A stretch of 64,000 nt of DNA, taken from NCBI RefSeq assembly GCF_029227915.1, contig NC_079880.1, positions 5,272,001 through 5,336,000 of the forward strand, written 5' to 3'. Source of the stretch: Hydractinia symbiolongicarpus (lineage: Eukaryota > Cnidaria > Hydrozoa > Anthoathecata > Hydractiniidae). This document shows positions 1 through 12,161 of this stretch, piece by piece. Each line of letters opens with the position of its first letter. Positions within the stretch are counted from its first letter, which is position 1. A program made the translations under genes and the position numbers. The notes beneath the pieces are model-generated. The model was not told the DNA's origin and searched no databases. It saw only the letters and a program-made list of their open reading frames with translations.

Positions 1-1297
1 ACGGGAAATCGCAGGTTTTCGTTTGCCGGCGATTAAACTTCTTTTATTCAGCGTCTCATCAAAAATGAAAACATTTTTGAAAACTACAAGTCTCATGGGC
101 TTTAGTGGTGAAATAATAATTTAAAAAATCGTTCGGGAAATGAGTTTACACCCTGGGTACTTTCTTTGTATACTTTTGACTATACGGGCCGAGTCATGGG
201 TTTACGGGAAATGGCAGGTTTTCGTTTGCCGGCGATTTAACTTCTTTTTTTCAGCGTCTCATCAAAAATGAAAACATTTTTAAAAACTATAAGTCTCATG
301 GGTTTTAGTGGTGAAATAATAATTTAAAAAATCGTTCGGGAAATGAGTTTACATCCCGGTTACTTTCTTTACTATACGGGCCGAGTCCGGGATTTACGGG
401 AAATCGCAGGTTTTCGTTTGCCGGCGATTAAACTTCTTTTATTCAGCGTCTCATCAAAAATGAAAACATTTTTGAAAACTACAAGTCTCATGCGTTTTAG
501 TGGTAAAAAAATAATTTAAAAAATCGTTCGGGAAATGAGTTTACTCACAGGGTACTTTCTTTGTATACATTCGACTATACGGGCAAAGCCCATGATTTAC
601 GGGAAATCGCGGGTTTTCGTTTGCCGGCGATTAAACTTTTTTATTCAGCGTCTCATCAAAAATGAAAACATTTTTGAAAACTACAAGTCTCATGCGTTTT
701 AGTGGTGAAAAGATAATTTAAAAAATCGTTTTGGAAATGAGTTTACTCACAGGGTACTTTCTTTGTATACATTCGACTATACGGGCCAAGCCCGGGATTT
801 ACGGGAAATCGCGGGTTTGCGTTTGCTGGCGATTAAACCACTTTCATTAAGCGTCTCATCAAAAATGAAAACATTTTTAAAAACTACAAGTCTCATGCGT
901 TGTAGTTGTGAAAAAATAATTTAAAAAATCGTTCGGAAAATGAGTTTACTCCCTGGGTAATTTCTTTTTATACATTTGACTATACGGGCCGAGTCATGGG
1001 TTTACGGGAAATGGCGGGTTTTCGTTTGCCGGCGATTTAACTTCTTTTTTTCAGCGTCTCATCAAAAAAGAAAACATTTTTAAAAACTACAAGTCTCATG
1101 CGTTGTAGTGGTGAAAAAATAATTTAAAAAATCGTTCGAAAAATGAGTTTACTCCCTGGGTAATTTCTTTGTATACATTTGACTATACGGGCCGAGTCCG
1201 GGGTTTACGGGAAATGGCGGGTTTTCGTTTGCCGGCGATTAAACTTCTTTTATTCAGCGTCTCATCAAAAATGAAAACATTTTTAAAAACTATAAGT

Positions 1298-1488
1298 CTC
1301 ATGGGTTTTAGTGGTGAAATAATAATTTAAAAAATCGTTCGGGAAATGAGTTTACATCCCGGGTACTTTCTTTACTATACGGGCCGAGTCCGGGATTTAC
1401 GGAAATCGCAGGTTTTCGTTTGCCGGCGATTAAACTTCTTTTATTCAGCGTCTCATCAAAAATGAAAACATTTTTGAAAACTACAAGT
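1298..1488 (+). repeat. Representative short monomer (191 bp, 11-bp internal deletion)
   Basis: This unit lacks the 11 bp gtatacttttg found between ctttcttt and actatacggg in full-length monomers, and in this version one further g is missing (acggaaatcg). The deletion is linked to the upstream variant catcccgggtac and usually to ctataagtctcatgggttttag and gtgaaataataa, so it looks like a single event that spread. A 192-bp version keeps the g (for example near 371 and 2,170). I count about 28 short monomers, near 371, 1,374, 2,170, 4,990, 6,804, 7,612, 9,427, 11,441, 12,446, 12,840, 14,247, 15,051, 15,442, 16,041, 16,637, 17,642, 18,646, 19,446, 20,451, 20,848, 21,851, 22,850, 30,918, 32,122, 33,888, 40,137, 41,345 and 51,046. 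None is seen after 51.1 kb. Confidence 0.92.
1456..1477. other. Conserved 22-bp AT-rich dyad (example of one per monomer)
   Basis: The arms TCAAAAATG and CATTTTTGA are perfect reverse complements (9 bp) around a four-base AAAA centre. The element occurs at the same place in essentially every monomer. In monomers reading catttttaaaaac the outer two pairs are lost and the stem is 7 bp. A few monomers reading caaaaaagaaaac (for example near 1,065 and 18,135) carry a mismatch in the stem. The sequence could extrude as a small cruciform or bind a dimeric protein, but nothing in the window shows either. Confidence 0.85.
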
Positions 1489-3358
1489 CTCATGCGTTTT
1501 AGTGGTGAAAAAATAATTTAAAAAATCGTTCGGGAAATGAGTTTACTCCCTGGGTACTTTCTTTGTATACTTTTGACAATACGGGCCGAGTCCGGGATTT
1601 ACGGGAAATCGCAGGTTTTGTTTGCCGGCGATTAAACTTCTTTTATTCAGCGTCTCATCAAAAATGAAAACATTTTTACAAACTACAAGTCTCATGCGTT
1701 TTAGTGGTGAAAAAATAATTTAAAAAATCGTTCGGGAAATGAGTTTACTCCCTGGGTGCTTTCTTTGTATACTTTTGACAATACGGGCCGAGTCCGGGAT
1801 TTACGGGAAATCGCAGGTTTTGTTTGCCGGCGATCAAACTTCTTTTATTCAGCGTCTCATCAAAAATGAAAACATTTTTACAAACTACAAGTCTCATGCG
1901 TTTTAGTGGTGAAAAAATAATTTAAAAAATCGTTCGGGAAATGAGTTTACACCCTGGGTACTTTCTTTGTATACTTTTGACTATACGGGTCGAGTCAGGG
2001 GTTTACGGGAAATGGCGGGTTTTCGTTTGCCGGCGATTTAACTTCTTTTTTTCAGCGTCTCATCAAAAATGAAAACATTTTGAAAAACTATAAGTCTCAT
2101 GGGTTTTAGTGGTGAAATAATAATTTAAAAAATCGTTCGGGAAATGAGTTTACATCCCGGGTACTTTCTTTACTATACGGGCCGAGTCCGGGATTTACGG
2201 GAAATCGCAGGTTTTCGTTTGCCGGCGATTAAACTTCTTTTCTTCAGCGTCTCATCAAAAATGAAAACATTTTTGAAAACTACAAGTCTCATGCGTTTTA
2301 GTGGTGAAAAAATATTTTAAAAAATCGTTCGGGAAATGAGTTTACTCCCTGGGTACTTTCTTTGTATACTTTTGACTATACGGGCCGAGTCCGGGATTTA
2401 CGGGAAGTCGCAGGTTTTCGTTTGCCGGCGTTTAAACTTCTTTTATTCAGCGTCTCATCAAAAATGAAAACATTTTTAAAAACTACAAGTCTCATGGGCT
2501 TTAGTGGTGAAATAATAATTTAAAAAATCGTTCGAGAAATGAGTTTACACCCTGGGTACTTTTTTGTATACTTTTGACTATACGGGCCGAGTCCGGGATT
2601 TACGGGAAATCGCAGGTTTTCGTTTGCCGGTGATTAAAATTCTTTTATTCAGCGTCTCATCAAAAATGAAAACATTTTTAAAAACTACAAGTCTCATGGG
2701 CTTTAGTGGTGAAATAATAATTTAAAAAATCGTTCGCGAAATGAGTTTACACCCTGGGTACTTTCTTTGTATACTTTTGACTATACGGGCCGAGTCCGGG
2801 ATTTACGGGAAATCGCAGGTTTTCGTTTGCCGGCGATTAAACTTCTTTTATTCAGCGTCTCATCAAAAATGAAAACATTTTTGCAAACTACAAGTCTCAT
2901 GCGTTTTAGTGGTGAAAAAATAATTTAAAAAATCGTTCGGGAAATGAGTTTCTCCCTGGGTACTTTCCTTGTATACTTTTGACTATGCGGGCCGAGTCCG
3001 GGGTTTACGGGAAATGGCGGGTTTTCGTTTGCCGGCGATTAAACTTCTTTTATACAGCGTCTCATCAAAAATGAAAACATTTTTGAAAACTACAAGTCTC
3101 ATGCGTTTTAGTGGTGAAAAAATAATTTAAAAAATCGTTCGGCAAATGAGTTTACTCCCTGGGTACTTTCTTTGTATACTTTTGATTAAACAGGCCGAGT
3201 CCAGGGTTTACGGGAAATGGCGGGTTTTCGTTTGCCGGCGATTAAACTTCTTTTATTCAGCGTCTCATCAAAAATGAAAACATTTTTGAAAACTACAAGT
3301 CTCATGCGTTTTAGTGGTGAAAAAATAATTTAAAAAATCGTTCGGGAAATGAGTTTAC

Positions 3359-5172
3359 ACCCTGGGTACTTTCTTTGTATACTTTTGACTATACGGGCCG
3401 AGTCCGGGATTTACGGGAAATCGCAGGTTTTCGTTTGCCGGCGATTAAACTTCTTTTATTCAGCGTCTCAACAAAAATGAAAACATTTTTAAAAACTACA
3501 AGTCTCATGGGCTTTAGTGGTGAAATAATAATTTAAAAAATCGTTCGCGAAATGAGTTTCCACCCTGGGTACTTTCTTTGTATACTTTTGACTATACGGA
3601 CTGAGTCCGGGATTTACGGGAAATCGCAGGTTTTCGTTTGCCAGCGATTAAACTTCTTTTATTCAGCGTCTCATCAAAAATGAAAACATTTTTGAAAACT
3701 ACAAGTCTCATGCGTTTTAGTGGTGAAAAAATAATTTAAAAAATCGTTCGGGAAATGAGTTTCTCCCTGGGTACTTTCCTTGTATACTTTTGACTATGCG
3801 GGCCGAGTCCGGGGTTTACGGGAAATGGCGGGTTTTCGTTTGCCGGCGATTAAACTTCTTTTATACAGCGTCTCATCAAAAATGAAAACATTTTTGAAAA
3901 CTACAAGTCTCATGCGTTTTAGTGGTGAAAAAATAATTTAAAAAATCGTTCGGGAAATGAGTTTACTCCGTGGGTACTTTCTTTGTATACTTTTGATTAA
4001 ACAGGCCGAGTCCAGGGTTTACCGGAAATGGCGGGTTTTCGTTTGCCGGCGATTAAACTTCTTTTATTCAGCGTCTCATCAAAAATGAAAACATTTTTGA
4101 AAACTACAAGTCTCATGCGTTTTAGTGGTGAAAAAATAATTTAAAAAATCGTTCGGGAAATGAGTTTACTCCCTGGGTACTTTCTTTGTATACTTTTGAC
4201 AATATGGGCCGAGTCCGGGATTTACGGGAAATCGCAGGTTTTCGTTTGCCGGCGATTAAACTTCTTTTATTCAGCGTCTCATCAAAAATGAAAACATTTT
4301 TAAAAACTACAAGTCTCATGCGTTTTAGTGGTGAAAAACAAAATTAAAAAATCGTTCGGTAAATGAGTTTACTCCCTAGGTACTTTCTTTGTATACATAC
4401 GACTATACGGGCCAAGCCCGGGATTTACGGGAAATCGCGGGATTTCGTTTGCCCGCACTTAAACCTCTTTCATTAAGCGTCTCATCAAATAGGAAAACAT
4501 TTTTGAAAACTACAAGTCTCATGCGTTTTAGTGGTGAAAAAATAATTTAAAAAATCGTTCGGAAAATGAGTTTACTCCCTGGATACTTTCTTTGTATACT
4601 TTGGACTATACGGGCCGAGTCCGGGATTTACGGGAAATCGCGGATTTTCGTTTGAGTGCGAATAAACTTCTTTTATTCAGCGTCTCATCAAAAATGAAAA
4701 CATTTTTGAAAACTGCAAGTCTCATGCGTTGTAGTGGTGAAAAAATAATTTAAAAAATCGTTCGGAAAATGAGTTTACTCCCTGGGTAATTTCTTTGTAT
4801 ACTTTTGACTATACGGGCCGAGTCTGGGGTTTACGGGAAATGGCGGGTTTTCGTTTGCCGGCGATTAAACTTCTTTTATTCAGCGTCTCATCAAAAATGA
4901 AAACATTTTTAAAAACTATAAGTCTCATGGGTTTTAGTGGTGAAATAATAATTTAAAAAATCGTTTGGGAAATGAGTTTACATCCCGGGTACTTTCTTTA
5001 CTATACGGGCTGAGTCCGGGATTTACGGAAATCGCAGGTTTTCGTTTGCCGGCGATTAAACTTCTTTTATTCAGCGTCTCATCAAAAATGAAAACATTTT
5101 TGAAAACTACAAGTCTCATGCGTTTTAGTGGTGAAAAAAAAATTTAAAAAATCGTTCGGGAAATGAGTTTAC
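3359..5172 (+). repeat. 1,814-bp tandem duplication, copy B1 (nine monomers)
   Basis: Rare marks recur at +1,814: ctcaacaaaa at 3,467 and 5,281, ggactgagtcc near 3,598 and 5,412, accggaaatgg near 4,021 and 5,835, and gagtgcgaataaac at 4,654 and 6,468. The copies are nearly identical. The unit includes one 191-bp short monomer near 4,990 and one monomer with a 2-bp loss (gagtttctccc). Its left 0.7 kb also belongs to block A1. The breakpoint lies somewhere in 5,136-5,172. Confidence 0.88.
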
Positions 5173-6986
5173 ACCCTGGGTACTTTCTTTGTATACTTTT
5201 GACTATACGGGCCGAGTCCGGGATTTACGGGAAATCGCAGGTTTTCGTTTGCCGGCGATTAAACTTCTTTTATTCAGCGTCTCAACAAAAATGAAAACAT
5301 TTTTAAAAACTACAAGTCTCATGGGCTTTAGTGGTGAAATAATAATTTAAAAAATCGTTCGCGAAATGAGTTTCCACCCTGGGTACTTTCTTTGTATACT
5401 TTTGACTATACGGACTGAGTCCGGGATTTACGGGAAATCGCAGGTTTTCGTTTGCCAGCGATTAAACTTCTTTTATTCAGCGTCTCATCAAAAATGAAAA
5501 CATTTTTGAAAACTACAAGTCTCATGCGTTTTAGTGGTGAAAAAATAATTTAAAAAATCGTTCGGGAAATGAGTTTCTCCCTGGGTACTTTCCTTGTATA
5601 CTTTTGACTATGCGGGCCGAGTCCGGGGTTTACGGGAAATGGCGGGTTTTCGTTTGCCGGCGATTAAACTTCTTTTATACAGCGTCTCATCAAAAATGAA
5701 AACATTTTTGAAAACTACAAGTCTCATGCGTTTTAGTGGTGAAAAAATAATTTAAAAAATCGTTCGGGAAATGAGTTTACTCCGTGGGTACTTTCTTTGT
5801 ATACTTTTGATTAAACAGGCCGAGTCCAGGGTTTACCGGAAATGGCGGGTTTTCGTTTGCCGGCGATTAAACTTCTTTTATTCAGCGTCTCATCAAAAAT
5901 GAAAACATTTTTGAAAACTACAAGTCTCATGCGTTTTAGTGGTGAAAAAATAATTTAAAAAATCGTTCGGGAAATGAGTTTACTCCCTGGGTACTTTCTT
6001 TGTATACTTTTGACAATATGGGCCGAGTCCGGGATTTACGGGAAATCGCAGGTTTTCGTTTGCCGGCGATTAAACTTCTTTTATTCAGCGTCTCATCAAA
6101 AATGAAAACATTTTTAAAAACTACAAGTCTCATGCGTTTTAGTGGTGAAAAACAAAATTAAAAAATCGTTCGGTAAATGAGTTTACTCCCTAGGTACTTT
6201 CTTTGTATACATACGACTATACGGGCCAAGCCCGGGATTTACGGGAAATCGCGGGATTTCGTTTGCCCGCAATTAAACCTCTTTCATTAAGCGTCTCATC
6301 AAATAGGAAAACATTTTTGAAAACTACAAGTCTCATGCGTTTTAGTGGTGAAAAAATAATTTAAAAAATCGTTCGGAAAATGAGTTTACTCCCTGGATAC
6401 TTTCTTTGTATACTTTGGACTATACGGGCCGAGTCCGGGATTTACGGGAAATCGCGGATTTTCGTTTGAGTGCGAATAAACTTCTTTTATTCAGCGTCTC
6501 ATCAAAAATGAAAACATTTTTGAAAACTGCAAGTCTCATGCGTTGTAGTGGTGAAAAAATAATTTAAAAAATCGTTCGGAAAATGAGTTTACTCCCTGGG
6601 TAATTTCTTTGTATACTTTTGACTATACGGGCCGAGTCTGGGGTTTACGGGAAATGGCGGGTTTTCGTTTGCCGGCGATTAAACTTCTTTTATTCAGCGT
6701 CTCATCAAAAATGAAAACATTTTTAAAAACTATAAGTCTCATGGGTTTTAGTGGTGAAATAATAATTTAAAAAATCGTTTGGGAAATGAGTTTACATCCC
6801 GGGTACTTTCTTTACTATACGGGCTGAGTCCGGGATTTACGGAAATCGCAGGTTTTCGTTTGCCGGCGATTAAACTTCTTTTATTCAGCGTCTCATCAAA
6901 AATGAAAACATTTTTGAAAACTACAAGTCTCATGCGTTTTAGTGGTGAAAAAAAAATTTAAAAAATCGTTCGGGAAATGAGTTTAC
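5173..6986 (+). repeat. 1,814-bp tandem duplication, copy B2
   Basis: This is the downstream copy of B1. It ends where the sequence changes from gagtttacaccc (after B1) to gagtttactcccta (6,987 on). A visible difference between the copies is cgcacttaaac against cgcaattaaac (near 4,455 and 6,269). Confidence 0.88.
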
Positions 6987-8540
6987 TCCCTAGGTACTTT
7001 CTTTGTATACATTCGACTATACGGGCCAAGCCCGGGACTTACGGGAAATCGCGGGATTTCGTTTGCCGGCGATTAAACCTCTTTCATTAAGCGTCTCATC
7101 AAATATGAAAACATTTTTGAAAACTACAAGTCTCATGCGTTTTAGTGGTGAAAAAATAATTTAAAAAATCGTTCGGAAAATGAGTTTACTCCCTGGATAC
7201 TTTCTTTGTATACTTTGGACTATACGGGCCGAGTCCGGGATTTACGGGAAATCGCGGATTTTCGTTTGAGTGCGAATAAACTTCTTTTATTCAGCGTCTC
7301 ATCAAAAATGAAAACATTTTTGAAAACTGCAAGTCTCATGCGTTGTAGTGGTGAAAAAATAATTTAAAAAATCGTTCGGAAAATGAGTTTACTCACTGGG
7401 TAATTTCTTTGTATACTTTTGACTATACGGGCCGAGTCCGGGGTTTACGGGAAATGGCGGGTTTTCGTTTGCCGGCGATTAAACTTCTTTTATTCAGCGT
7501 CTCATCAAAAATGAAAACATTTTTAAAAACTATAAGTCTCATGGGTTTTAGTGGTGAAATAATAATTTAAAAAATCGTTCGGGAAATGAGTTTACATCCC
7601 AGGTACTTTCTTTACTATACGGGCCGAGTCCGGGATTTACGGAAATCGCAGGTTTTCGTTTGCCGGCGATTAAACTTCTTTTATTCAGCGTCTCATCAAA
7701 AATGAAAACATTTTTGAAAACTACAAGTCTCCTGCGTTTTAGTGGTGAAAAAATAATTTAAAAAATCGTTCGGGAAATGAGTTTACTCCCTGGGTACTTT
7801 CTTTGTATACTTTTGACAATACGGGCCGAGTCCGGGATTTACGGGAAATCGCAGGTTTTCGTTTGCCGGCGATTAAACTTCTTTTATTCAGCGTCTCATC
7901 AAAAATGAAAACATTTTTAAAAACTACAAGTCTCATGCGTTTTAGTGGTGAAAAACAAAATTAAAAAATCGTTCGGGAAATGAGTTTACTCCCTAGGTAC
8001 TTTCTTTGTATACATACGACTATACGGGCCAAGCCCGGGATTTACGGGAAATCGCGGGATTTCGTTTGCCCGCAATTAAACCTCTTTCACTAAGCGTCTC
8101 ATCAAATAGGAAAACATTTTTGAAAACTACAAGTCTCATGCGTTTTAGTGGTGAAAAAATAATTTAAAAAATCGTTCGGAAAATGAGTTTACTCCCTGGA
8201 TACTTTCTTTGTATACTTTGGACTATACGGGCCGAGTCCGGGATTTACGGGAAATCGCGGATTTTCGTTTGAGTGCGAATAAACTTCTTTTATTCAGCGT
8301 CTCATCAAAAATGAATACATTTTTGAAAACTGCAAGTCTCATGCGTTGTAGTGGTGAAAAAATAATTTAAAAAATCGTTCGGAAAATGAGTTTACTCCCT
8401 GGGTAATTTCTTTGTATACTTTTGACTATACGGGCCGAGTCCGGGGTTTACGGGAAATGGCGGGTTTTCGTTTGCCGGCGATTAAACTTCTTTTATTCAG
8501 CGTCTCATCAAAAATGAAAACATTTTTAAAAACTACAAGT

Positions 8541-8743
8541 CTCATGCGTTTTAGTGGTGAAAAAATAATTTAAAAAATCGTTCGGGAAATGAGTTTACTC
8601 CCTGGGTACTTTCTTTGTATACTTTTGACAATACGGGCCGAGTCCGGGATTTACGGGAAATCGCAGGTTTTCGTTTGCCGGCGATTAAACTTCTTTTATT
8701 CAGCGTCTCATCAAAAATGAAAACATTTTTAAAAACTACAAGT
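8541..8743 (+). repeat. Representative full-length 203-bp monomer
   Basis: This unit runs from one ctcatgcg to the base before the next (8744) and is exactly 203 bp. By hand count a consensus monomer has about 35 C and 41 G (37% G+C) and about 12 CpG. It contains an A/T-rich third (A-tracts around the dyad and the aaaaaataattt stretch) and a GC-richer centre (acgggccgagtccggg to tttgccggcgat). Because 203 is not divisible by three, any reading frame shifts at each unit boundary, so the monomer cannot encode an open repeat protein. The start point is arbitrary. Confidence 0.95.
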
Positions 8744-8836
8744 CTCATGCGTTTTAGTGGTGAAAAACAAAATTAAAAAATCGTTCGGGAAATGAGTTTA
8801 CTCCCTAGGTACTTTCTTTGTATACATACGACTATA

Positions 8837-8849
8837 CGGGCCAAGCCCG
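8837..8849. other. GC-rich mini-hairpin, CGGGC-CAA-GCCCG form
   Basis: In monomers with gggccaagcccggg the 5-bp arms CGGGC and GCCCG pair perfectly around a 3-base loop. Related forms at the same site keep pairing with other sequences: CGGGC-CAC-GCCCG (near 42,776) and GGGC-AAA-GCCC (near 14,460). The commonest form, CGGGC-CGA-GTCCG, has one G/T mismatch, which would be a G-U wobble in RNA. Confidence 0.6.
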
Positions 8850-11800
8850 GGATTTACGGGAAATCGCGGGATTTCGTTTGCCCGCAATTAAACCTCTTTC
8901 ATTAAGCGTCTCATCAAATAGAAAAACATTTTTGAAAACTACAAGTCTCATGCGTTTTAGTGGTGAAAAAATAATTTAAAAAATCGTTCGGAAAATGAGT
9001 TTACTCCCTGGATACTTTCTTTGTATACTTTGGACTATACGGGCCGAGTCCGGGATTTACGGGAAATCGCGGATTTTCGTTTGAGTGCGAATAAACTTCT
9101 TTTATTCAGCGTCTCATCAAAAATGAAAACATTTTTGAAAACTGCAAGTCTCATGCGTTGTAGTGGTGAAAAAATAATTTAAAAAATCGTTCGGAAAATG
9201 AGTTTACTCCCTGGGTAATTTCTTTGTATACTTTTGACTATACGGGCCGAGTCCGGGGTTTACGGGAAATGGCGGGTTTTCGTTTGCCGGCGATTAAACT
9301 TCTTTTATTCAGCGTCTCATCAAAAATGAAAACATTTTTAAAAACTATAAGTCTCATGGGTTTTAGTGGTGAAATAATAATTTAAAAAATCGTTCGGGAA
9401 ATGAGATTACATCCCGGGTACTTTCTTTACTATACGGGCTGAGTCCGGGATTTACGGAAATCGCACGTTTTCGTTTGCCGGCGATTAAACTTCTTTTATT
9501 CAGCGTCTCATCAAAAATGAAAACATTTTTGAAAACTACAAGTCTCATGCGTTTTAGTGGTGAAAAAAAAATTTAAAAAATCGTTCGGGAAATGAGTTTA
9601 CTCCCTAGGTACTTTCTTTGTATACATTCGACTATACGGGCCAAGCCCGGGATTTACGGGAAATCGCGGGATATCGTTTGCCGGCGATTAAACCTCTTTC
9701 ATTAAGCGTCTCATCAAATATGAAAACATTTTTGAAAACTACAAGTCTCATGCGTTTTAGTGGTGAAAAAATAATTTAAAAAATCGTTCGGAAAATGAGT
9801 TTACTCCCTGGATACTTTCTTTGTATACTTTGGACTATACGGGCCGAGTCCGGGATTTACGGGAAATCGCGGATTTTCGTTTGAGTGCGAATAAACTTCT
9901 TTTATTCAGCGTCTCATCAAAAATGAAAACATTTTTGAAAACTGCAAGTCTCATGCGTTGTAGTGGTGAAAAAATAATTTAAAAAATCGTTCGGAAAATG
10001 AGTTTACTCACTGGGTAATTTCTTTGTATACTTTTGACTATACGGGCCGAGTCCGGGGTTTACGGGAAATGGCGGGTTTTCGTTTGCCGGCGATTAAACT
10101 TCTTTTATTCAGCGTCTCATCAAAAATGAAAACATTTTTAAAAACTATAAGTCTCATGGGTTTTAGTGGTGAAATAATAATTTAAAAAATCGTTCGGGAA
10201 ATGAGTTTACTCCCTGGGTACTTTCTTTGTATACTTTTGACAATACGGGCCGAGTCCGGGATTTACGGGAAATCGCAGGTTTTCGTTTGCCGGCGATTAA
10301 ACTTCTTTTATTCAGCGTCTCATCAAAAATGAAAACATTTTTAAAAACTACAAGTCTCATGCGTTTTAGTGGTGAAAAAAAAAATTAAAAAATCGTTCGG
10401 GAAATGAGTTTACTCCCTAGGTACTTTCTTTGTATACATTCGACTATACGGGCCAAGCCCGGGATTTATGGGAAATCGCGGGATTTCATTTGCCGGCGAT
10501 TAAACCTCTTTCATTAAGCGTCTCATCAAATATGAAAACATTTTTGAAAACTACAAGTCTCATGCGTTTTAGTGGTGAAAAATAATTTAAAAAATCGTTC
10601 GGGAAATGAGTTTACTCCATGGGTACTTTCTTTGTATACTTTTGACAATACGGGCCGAGTCCGGGATTTACGGGAAATCGCAGGTTTTCGTTTGCCGGCG
10701 ATTAAACTTCTTTTATTCAGCGTCTCATCAAAAATGAAAACATTTTTAAAAACTACAAGTCTCATGCGTTTTAGTGGTGAAAAACAAAATTAAAAAATCG
10801 TTCGGGAAATGAGTTTACTCCCTAGGTACTTTCTTTGTATACATTCGACTATACGGGCCAAGCCCGGGATTTACGAGAAATCGCGGGATTTCGTTTGCGG
10901 GCGATTAAACCTCTTTCATTAAGCGTCTCATTAAATATGAAAACATTTTTGAAAACTACAAGTCTCATGCGTTTTAGTGGTGAAAAAATTATTTAAAAAA
11001 TCGTTCGGAAAATGAGTTTACTCCCTGGGTACTTTCTTTGTATACTTTGGACTATACGGGCCGAGTCCGGGATTTACGGGAAATCGCGGATTTTCGTTTG
11101 AGTGCGAATAAACTTCTTTTATTCAGCGTCTCATCAAAAATGAAAACATTTTTGAAAACTACAAGTCTCATGCGTTGTAGTGGTGAAAAAATAATTTAAA
11201 AAATCGTTCGAAAAATGAGTTTACTCCCTGGGTAATTTCTTTGTATACTTTTGACTATACGGGCCGAGTCCGGGGTATACGGGAAATGGCGGGTTTTCGT
11301 TTGCCGGCGATTAAACTTCTTTTATTCAGCGTCTCATCAAAAATGAAAACATTTTTAAAAACTATAAGTCTCATGGGTTTTAGTGGTGAAATAATAATTT
11401 AAAAATCGTTCGGGAAATGAGTTTACATCCCGGGTACTTTCTTTACTATACGGGCCGAGTCCGGGATTTAGGGAAATCGCAGGTTTTCGTTTGCCGGCGA
11501 TTAAACTTCTTTTATTCAGCGTCTCATCAAAAATGAAAACATTTTTGAAAACTACAAGTCTCATGCGTTTTAGTGGTGAAAAAATAATTTAAAAAATCGT
11601 TCGGGAAATGAGTTTACTCCCTGGGTACTTTCTTTGTATACTTTTGACAATACGGGCCGAGTCCGGGATTTACGGGAAATCGCAGGTTTTCGTTTGCCGG
11701 CGATTAAACTTCTTTTATTCAGCGTCTCATCAAAAATGAAAACATTTTTAAAAACTACAAGTCTCATGCGTTTTAGTGGTGAAAAAAAAAATTAAAAAAT

Positions 11801-12161
11801 CGTTCGGGAAATGAGTTTACTCCCTAGGTACTTTCTTTGTATACATTCGACTATACGGGCCAAGCCCGGGATTTACGGGAAATCGCGGGATTTTGTTTGC
11901 CGGCGATTAAACCTCTTTCATTAAGCGTCTCATCAAATATGAAAACATTTTTGAAAACTACAAGTCTCGTGCGTTTTAGTGGTAAAAAAATAATTTAAAA
12001 AATCGTTCGGGAAATGAGTTTACTCCCTGGGTACTTTCCTTGGTATACTTTTGACAATACGGGCCGAGTCCGGGATTTACGGGAAATCGCAGGTTTTCGT
12101 TTGCCGGCGATTAAACTTCTTTTATTCAGCGTCTCATCAAAAATGAAAACATTTTTGAAAA

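Larger units (their letters stand above)
1..4094 (+). repeat. Segmental duplication A, copy A1
   Basis: This stretch matches 20,478-24,774 with an offset of 20,477 bp up to about 1,934 and 20,680 bp after it. The 203-bp jump is one monomer present only in A2. By eye only a handful of substitutions separate the copies (for example atcgca against attgca near base 10, and aaaaataatt against aaaagtaatt near 920). Shared private marks include the shortened aaacttttttattc near 636, ggtgctttc near 1,755 and cattttgaaaaac near 2,077. The match runs off the left edge of the window, so A1 is truncated here. It ends at 4,094, where A1 reads catttttg and A2 reads catctttaa. Confidence 0.9.

Noticed and set aside
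1308-1493. Recurrent minus-strand open frames of 61-65 codons beginning MRLVVFKNVFIFDE, found in dozens of monomers
   Set aside because: They are the chance open frame of one strand of the satellite. The 203-bp period is not a multiple of three, so the frame always closes in the next unit. Short and full monomers give different C-termini. No ribosome or promoter context, codon bias or synonymous-only variation is visible.
8541-8743. True CENP-B box in the monomer
   Set aside because: Scanning both strands by eye for TTCGNNNNANNCGGG found no full match. The nearest, TTCGACTATACGGG, is one base short and is listed as a lead only.
8541-8743. Internal duplication within the monomer (cgggaaatgag near cgggaaatcgc, 71 bp apart)
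   Set aside because: Only about eight bases are shared and flanks do not align, so it is not evidence of a shorter ancestral unit.
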